From Desmodesmus armatus (lineage: Eukaryota; Chlorophyta; Chlorophyceae; Sphaeropleales; Scenedesmaceae), in the NCBI GenBank assembly GCA_007449985.2, contig VIIQ02000093.1, positions 285,884 to 349,883 on the forward strand: a DNA stretch of 64,000 nucleotides, given 5' to 3'. Positions within the stretch are counted from its first letter, which is position 1. Each line of letters opens with the position of its first letter. A model generated the notes under the pieces. It was not told the origin of the DNA. It made no database searches and saw nothing but the letters and a program-made list of their open reading frames with translations. Made by a program: the position numbers and the translations under genes. Below, piece after piece: positions 57,654-64,000 of the stretch.

Positions 57654-60258
57654 GCTGCATACGCGCAGCTAGAGGCAGCAGCAGCAGCAGCAACAGCAGC
57701 GTCGGCGGCAGCAACAGCAGTGCGTTTGGGGGTGGGAAATGGGTGGTTTTAGGAGGGTGCGGTGGGTGGAGTGGGTGGGGTACCTTTGCTCATTGCTGCA
57801 CTGCACATGGCAGCCTGTGTAGCAGCAGGGACTGCAGCAGCAGCAATCTTGCTGCACCAGGTTCTACTGGTTGTGATGTGATGCCGAGTTGTGCTGGGGG
57901 TGAGTTGATCACTTGGTTGGTAGGGGTCCCTGTACGCCTGCTGGCTTTTTCAACATTTGTGTTGTTGCTGTGTGTGCCGAACAGCAGCAACAGCAGCAGC
58001 AGCAGGAGCAGCATTGAGTGTGACTGTCCGCACCAGCATCGGTTGGATCTGCACATCAGGGTTGGTTGGACCAGCCCCCAAGGGCATGTTGCTGTGCAGC
58101 CTTCTCTGAATTTGTGACACTTGTCTTCTCACAGCCCTGATACTGCAATACATGTCGTTTGACCCCCCACGAGCCCAACTTGAGTGACTGGGGTTGGTTG
58201 GTACCCAAGTGGGATCCCTCAGCAGAACTGGAGGGTTGGGTGGGCTAGCCCCAAGGTTGGTGTTTCATCGGCCCTCAGGTATCTATGTATGGTTGTGCAG
58301 GCGACAGCCATACGGCTCTGGCAGCCTCCCTGTCCTTTTGGAGGCACTCTGTGAGCCTGGCATGCATTCAGCCGCAGCTGGCTTGATGCGCAGCGTGTGT
58401 GTCCCCCCCTTCAGGCTTACTGGGGAGCTTGCTGGTGCGACAGCATTGGCGTTGGCCATGGTTGGGGGAGGCGGCAGGCTTTGTTTGAGTTTCAGGTTGT
58501 GTGGTTGGTGGTACTGCCGCCTAGTGTGGCTCTGCACAGCTTGGTGTTGGCTGCTTTGGAGTGGGCGTCTTCAGTGTGAGGTTTACAGTACATACATGCA
58601 GTCGCCCAGAGTGGCTCCTGTAGGCAGTGGCTGAGCTCAGAGGCTCGAGCCTGACCCAAATTCACCCCCACTTTCAGGCAGGCATCATGACTTTGGGCTC
58701 GCTTTTGACGCTGTTGTCTGCTTTGCGGCACATGCATTGTCTGCACTTGGCCTACAGTAATTGCAGCATGCAGGTTTGATGAGGTGTCTGTAGTCTCTTA
58801 CTGCTGTCACAGTCACTGAGTGGTGCTTCTACTGACTCTGCAGCACTCTTCTGCAGTAAGCCAGGCGCACTAGCCCTCCTGCTAGGAGGGCTGGTACTAA
58901 CTGCAGGCCTTAGCAGTGTGCGCACATCTGTCTGTGTGTCTTGTGTACCTGTGCTGTGTGAGTGCTGGGGTAACAGTCTCTGACCGTGGCGGCTGAGCTA
59001 TGGTGCTCGTTTTACCGCACAGTCTGCTGGTGACTACGGTATGGAAGTTTCACTTTAGATTCCTTTCTATCCATCAGAAAGAGGGTAGAGAGAGTGGGAT
59101 GCTGCTGGCAAGCCTGAAGCAGCAGAAGGGCATAAGCATTGGCTTCATGCAGCATCAAAAAGCCCAAGGATACCCTGACGTCCTGACGTCGACACACGAA
59201 GTAAGATTCGTAAGGACTGATTCCTTAAATCACAGATTGTGGCTGCCTGATTCTGTGCATCTCTGCCTCGAGCATCTTTGTTGGGTCCCCGTGCCATGAA
59301 CATGAACGAACATACTTGCAGATGCAAGTGACTAACCCTGCAGCCACACAAACGCAAAACCATAATCATGTGTCAATGTATATGACGTGCGTGAAACACA
59401 CCGGCCGTCCAGAACCGCGTCGGTTGAAAACACATGAGAGATCTGGTCAGGCAGAACACACCAGGCTCTGCCTGGTATCCTACTTATCAACTCTCAATCA
59501 CGAGAAACACTATGTGTCACTACAACCACCTGAACCCCTAGCCTGCCCCCTCTGACACAATACCAGGCAACATGCTGCTGCTGGGTCAGATACCGCTGGC
59601 ACAGACTTTTGTGCGTCACAGAACGTCACATACGAACATCGAGTGTTCGATCCAGGTACGTGAACGAGACACAAGCGCCTGCCTTGAACTGCACACAGCT
59701 CACCCCAACAGCGCTCACCCCCAGTTGGGCCATGTGTGAACTAGCCTGGGCAGTCACTAGGGTTTGGGTTCGTGGGCTCTGGTGGGGTTTGGCGGTCAGC
59801 CTGTGCTTCAGAGGGGCAGGAATACAGGTAAATAAGGTGCTTGTAAACCCTTCTTCACTGTACCCGCTCTCCATTCACATGCTGTACCCGCTCTGCAATC
59901 ACATGGTTCACATGGGGAGGGGGGGGGGAGTGAGACATCCTTCCTGTCACATGTCATCTCACACCCCATCAACCTCAACAACACAGTCAAACACTGATGT
60001 CTGGACTGAGTGCTTGTGCACGGATACATCCCAGTGGATGCAACAGGCCCAAAGCAGCAGACAGTTCAAAGCAATGCACCCTGACACGTCTGTGTGCATG
60101 TATTTCTGATCCCTGTGTACACGCGTGCATTCAGGATGCGACTGGGGTACATAATTACATCTCCAGTAAGACAATGCAGCAGCCATGTACATTGTGCATG
60201 CCATCTTGACATGTGTCCATCGTATGTATGCTGGTGTGTGTGCTTGCTGCCTGTGCAG
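57654..60258. other. Spacer between the VTC4-like gene and the CPA1 antiporter
   Basis: It holds the 3' UTR of the VTC4-like gene and presumably the 5' exons of the antiporter, none of which could be fixed. ORFs of 60-166 codons here carry no motif. A CAG stretch occurs at 57672-57720. Confidence 0.35.
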
Positions 60259-61699
60259 ATGCTCGCACCTGGTGTCCTGTGCCAGGGGGTGGTGCTGATG
60301 CGCTGCTGTTTGCATCACTGGCGGTGTTCATCTGCTGTGCGCTGTACTCAAGACTGTCAGCGGTGTGGGTACTGCTGGCAGGTGCGTGCAGGAACAGCAG
60401 CAGCAGCAGCAGCATGTGCTTTTGCTCTACTTCCCAGTCCCTCAAGCCCCTTCGCCTGTTTGCGGTGATATTTTGAACGCTGACCCTTGAACATTTCAGC
60501 CGCCATTGCTCAAGTAGTTGCACTAAGCAGAACACAGTGTGAGCCCCCCCCCCCACCCCCCCTCCATCTTGTGGCCCTCCCTTCACCCCCCCCCCTCTCT
60601 TGTCCGCAGGGGCGCTGTTTGCGCTGTTGTCGTCCTGGCTGGACCTGAACTACTTCAGTCGCATCAGTCAGGGTATAGGCTGTCCTGCTGAGCAATGCAA
60701 GTCCCGCATTCCCAATGGCTACCCCCCCCCCCCCTCAACCCCAAGCCACCTTCTACACCTCCCACATTGCCTGCTCCTCCCCCACCCCCACCCCACGCGC
60801 TCTCCATCCTGTGCAGGGGCGTTGTTTGCTCTGTTGTCATCCTGGCTGGACCTGAACCACTTCAGCAATGCGCTGGTGGTGTGGCTGGGCATGCACCCCA
60901 CCTTCCTGTTTTTCCAGATCTTCCTGCCACCCCTGCTGCTGGACAGCGCAGTGCGCCTGGATTTCTTCATGTTCAAAAAGGTGTGAGAGAAAGGTGTGAC
61001 AAGGAGTGTGACCCGCACATGTGTCACCCATTGCACAGTTTGCCTCCGTGCTCCTTTCCCACACATTTACATCAGTGGGCACCACTGATTTGGTCTTGGG
61101 GAGATTGGAACCTCTTTCAGTCACCATCCCCTCCTCCTCCCCTGGTACTCTGGAGTTGTGGGAGAGAGTCAAGAGGCGTGTGGAATGTCTTGCATGTTGT
61201 AACCCGACAGAACCCCACCCCCACCCCGACCAACCACTGCTTGCCTGCCTGGATGCTGCTGCTGCTGCTGTTGCAGATGGCGGCACACAGTGTGTGTTTT
61301 GCAGTGGTGAATGTTGTCCTTGGAACGCTGGCCTTTGTACCCGTGCTGCTGTATGCACCCACTCTGCGGCTGGCGTCAGAGGGTTGGGGCGCTATGGATG
61401 CTGCACTGTTTGGAGCAATGCTGGGGTCAACGGATGCGGTGGCGGTGGCAGCAATACTCAAAGCAGGTGGGGAGGGGGGGGGGGTGGCAAGACACATGGG
61501 TTGGCGAGACACATGGGTTGGCAAGACACATGAACTTCTTGTACCTTGACTGTACCATTCTCAGATGGGCGTGTCAGGACACACATGCAAGACACGCTGG
61601 ATGTTTCCGATGATTTCAAGCCATATATCAATAGAACTATTTGCACTCTAACCCCGGGTTTTCTACGCAAACTACCCCTTGTCGGCACTCCCCCCCTCC

Positions 61700-61738
<39 letters not shown>

Positions 61739-64000
61739 CCCCACCCACTAGGTGGTGCCCCTGAGATGCTGTCAGCTCTGCTGGAGTGTGAGTCACTCTT
61801 CAACGACGCATCGTCAATACTGCTTTTTGAGGTGCGCACATATTTTGCTGTCGAATGTCACATCACACAATCTGAGCGCAAGCACAATCTGTACCGAGGG
61901 ATACATCCAAAGTGTTCCACCAGCTGTAGAGTCTCTAGCTGCCTGAACCTGTCAATGGCCTTTCAGTGCGGTTTACCCTTCACCTTTGAAAATGCAGTGA
62001 ACAGCCAGATGGCTTCAAGTGCAACTTTGACAGCGGTTTCGAGCGCAAGCAAGCTAGTGGGCTCCAGCCAAAAACGCTGCTACTCAAATAACGCTGTCTG
62101 ACACCCTTCAACAACACCCGTCACAGCGATCAATTCTGTCTCACTGGTTTCTCCCGCCAATGGTTGATCAAATACCTGTTACCTGCGCTGCAGGTGTTCC
62201 TGAAAGGCAGTCTGGCTGGGCCAGGTAGTGGGCCAGATTTGGACCTGGCCCAGCTGCTGCCGGGCCTGATAAGACACACCGGGTACCTCATGGTTTCAGG
62301 GGCAGCCTGTGGACTGCTGATGGGACTGGCCATGAGGTGAGAGGGGGGGTGGCGCGGCGTACAAGCACGTGCACAAGGGGGGGGGAGCAGTCAAGGCGGC
62401 AACATGGGGAGGGTAGCACGGGAGACAGGCGAGGCCTGCATGCTTTGCAAAGGACAGCTCAGCACCCAGGATCACTTGCTATGTCCCCTGGGGAGAGGGG
62501 GAGACCTTTGCACCTATGTGCAGCCTACACTCGTGAGCACCTCTAAATGCTGAGCAGCACCTCCCCCTCCCACCACCGCCACCACCAGCACCAGCTGAGA
62601 TCCCATCCGGTTCACTTTCCTTGACCTGACATCCCCCCCCTCCCCGCAATCTCTCTGATCTTTTGATGTATCGCGCTTTCACCGTGTTGTCCCCAGGTTG
62701 CTGTTCAAGTGGCTGCACAAGCAGCACGTGCCCCCCTACACTGAGGTGTCAGCAGTGCTGGCAGGGGCCTACACAGTATACCTATGCACCGGTGGGTTGT
62801 ATGCAGCGGTGATATGCGACACTATGCCTGCAACAACAGCAGCAGCACCTGCACACACAGTCATTTATGTGCCCCATGTACAGTGTACAGTGCCTCCAGC
62901 TGCCAGTTCTGTCTGAGTCCAACTTGATCAACTGCTCACTTTGAGGCCAACTCCCCTGAAATTGACTCCCCCCCCCCCCCCACACACACACACATGCATC
63001 CAAGTATTTCATCTGTTGACACACTTTGCCCTCCCCCCTCTCTACCACCCCCAGAGTATTACGTCCACGGCAGTGGAGTGATTGCTGTGGTGGTGTACGG
63101 GCTGTACGGTGCCTCCAGCTACCACCGGCACCCCCCACCGTACCAACACAATCCTTCCTGCCTTGCTGCCCCCCCTCCCCCGACAGAGTACTACGTTCAT
63201 GGCAGTGGAGTGATCGCTGTGGTGGTGTACGGGCTGTACGGTGCCTCCAGCTACCAGTTCAGCCTGAGCAGCAAGGGGTTGCGCAGTGGAGCCTTCTTCA
63301 AGTTCTTTGACGTGCTGAGCTTCATGCTGAACGGCATGGTCTTCTTCTACGTGGGGGCAAGCATCGTGAACTTCTACCTCAGGTGTGTGTGAAGATCTGG
63401 GGGGCGGGTGAACTTCACACGGTAGACCTGCTTGTTGAGAGTCTGCCAGCAAGCTCACTTCTTACAGCTCAGCTTGAAACTTGTCAGCCAAGTGCATCAC
63501 ACCATTCGGGTTTAGCCCTGCTCTGCAGCTGGCAGCTCCTATGCACTGCACCACTAGGCCAGTTACTTACCAAACCCTACCCCGCCTCGGTCTGTTTCTG
63601 GCTATAGTCTTTGCGCAAACTTCATGCTGCCCCATCCCCCTTTGTGCCTTGTCCCTGCCCCTTCCCCCGCCCTCGTTTTGCCCTCCACCCCCATTTGCCC
63701 TTCAAATGCACTCATGTGCAGTCTATCTGCTGAGTTGTTTGCTGGTGGTTCAGCCTCTGCCCTTCTGCAGCTGCTTTCAGGCCCCCAATTCCTGCCCTGC
63801 TGTGCTGTGCCATGCTGTGCAGTTTGTCTGGTGAGTTGTTTGCTGGTGGTTCAGCCTCAGCCCTGCTGCAGCTGCTGTCAGGCCTCCCTGTCATCCTGGG
63901 CTCCATGTTCCTCATCAGAGGGGGGCTCATGTGGCTGGAGGCTCCACTGCTCAGCTTGCTGGGACCACGCATGAGCTGGCAGTGGGCGGGGGGGGGGGGG
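60259..64000 (+). CDS. CPA1-family Na+/H+ antiporter (SOS1/NHX-like), 3' end outside the window
   Basis: Exons 60259-60381, 60817-60980, 61277-61466, 61752-61831, 62194-62336, 62697-62791, 63187-63382 and 63823 to the window end join with matching phases. About 385 residues form repeated membrane helices. Family marks are GALFALLSSWLDLNHF, LFFQIFLPPLLLDSAVRLDF, FGAMLGSTDAVAVAAILKAG and ECESLFNDASSILLFE. The STDxVA and FND motifs mark the electroneutral CPA1 transport core, as in plant SOS1, NHX and animal NHE proteins. It should exchange cytosolic Na+ (or K+/Li+) for H+, at the plasma membrane or an endomembrane; which one cannot be told. The N-terminal exon(s) and C-terminal regulatory region are not visible. 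Three of its exons have a duplicated 5' part in the preceding intron (see repeats). C runs of up to 33 precede its acceptors. Confidence 0.87.
60610..60672 (+). repeat. Duplicate of the CPA1 exon start at 60817, with acceptor
   Basis: It reads GALFALLSSWLDLNYFS against GALFALLSSWLDLNHFS in the real exon. Four codon differences are synonymous and one (Tyr/His) is not. It has its own CCGCAG acceptor in the right phase and a GTATAG donor at 60673 that keeps phase 1. The spacing to the real copy is 207 bp, a multiple of three, and the DNA between is open in the same frame. It could be a second small exon, or read through. Confidence 0.85.
61701..61733 (+). repeat. 33-nt C run before an acceptor
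   Basis: A pure C tract ends 18 bp before the acceptor of the exon at 61752. The same intron has a G run just after its donor (61475-61484). Confidence 0.95.
62886..62920 (+). repeat. Decayed third copy of the CPA1 exon at 63187
   Basis: tacagtgcctccagctgcc and agttctgtctgag match tacggtgcctccagctacc and agttcagcctgag at 63237-63271. It lies in the same intron as the younger copy at 63055. Confidence 0.65.
63055..63124 (+). repeat. Duplicate of the CPA1 exon start at 63187, with acceptor
   Basis: The 70 bp after an acceptor CCCAG differ from 63187-63256 at four bases. All four are third-position synonymous changes (Tyr, Val, His, Ile codons), so both encode EYYVHGSGVIAVVVYGLYGA. The spacing is 132 bp (44 codons) and the DNA between is open in frame, so read-through into the real exon would give an in-frame repeat. 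Confidence 0.92.
63722..63787 (+). repeat. Duplicate of the CPA1 exon start at 63823, with acceptor
   Basis: It reads LSAELFAGGSASALLQLLSG against LSGELFAGGSASALLQLLSG. Among about 21 codons, four differ synonymously and one gives Ala/Gly. It has its own GTGCAG acceptor in the right phase. The spacing of 101 bp is not a multiple of three, so the copies cannot both be read in one exon. Confidence 0.92.

Noticed and set aside
59600..59690. tRNA-like sequence (tgttcgatcc resembles a T arm)
   Set aside because: The flanking bases do not pair into a T stem, and no matching acceptor, D or anticodon arms are present.
49013..63787. All exon copies as assembly errors
   Set aside because: Copies of several ages, including heavily decayed ones and one inverted copy, are hard to produce by mis-assembly. 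The nearly identical ones could still be artefacts, which is stated in the findings.

Overview
This 64 kb window looks like nuclear DNA of a chlorophyte green alga, probably Chlorophyceae. Genes are dense in GT-AG introns. Exons carry long CAG/GCA tracts (poly-Gln, poly-Ala, poly-Ser). Introns carry long G and C homopolymers. The gene content fits: a VTC polyphosphate polymerase with a VTC1 partner, a NEK kinase, a hemolysin III/PAQR protein, a CPA1 antiporter and an expanded F-box-like/LRR family. The species cannot be fixed from the sequence alone.

Layout. 1-6663 (+): 3' part of a multi-exon gene, tentatively a 5'-3' exoribonuclease (XRN-like), ending in a Tyr/Gly/Gln/Ser-rich prion-like tail. 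8136-24.1 kb (+): five tandem F-box-like/LRR paralogues (A-E), each with one long exon, a short last coding exon and a spliced 3' UTR. 24.1-26.8 kb: degenerate and simple tandem repeats. 26.85-27.93 kb (-): wax-synthase-like MBOAT protein. 28.9-34.3 kb (+): NEK-type kinase with a Gln-rich tail. 34.3-39 kb: no recognisable gene. 39-40.4 kb (-): hemolysin III/PAQR protein. About 41.1-41.7 kb (+): an unrecognised reading frame. 42.9-43.2 kb (-): last exon of an ankyrin-like gene. 45.9-47.5 kb (-) and 48.3-57.7 kb (+): divergently oriented VTC1 (DUF202 only) and VTC4-like (SPX-VTC-DUF202) genes, the two parts of a vacuolar/acidocalcisomal polyphosphate polymerase. 60.3 kb to the end (+): CPA1 Na+/H+ antiporter, running off the window.

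The most unusual signals cut across genes. (1) Many introns hold a second same-strand copy of the neighbouring exon edge together with its splice site. Some copies are decayed. Four recent ones differ from the real exon almost only at synonymous positions. (2) Seven reading-frame breaks in three otherwise intact genes are all repaired by one extra C in a C run. This suggests systematic homopolymer undercalling or, less likely, something biological. (3) Introns are polarised: G tracts tend to follow donors, C tracts or (CTG)n tend to precede acceptors, while exonic triplet tracts are mostly CAG. (4) All five LRR genes keep an intron 19-24 nt after the stop codon.

Coordinates of exons were worked out by hand from splice motifs and phase; no alignment or database search was run.
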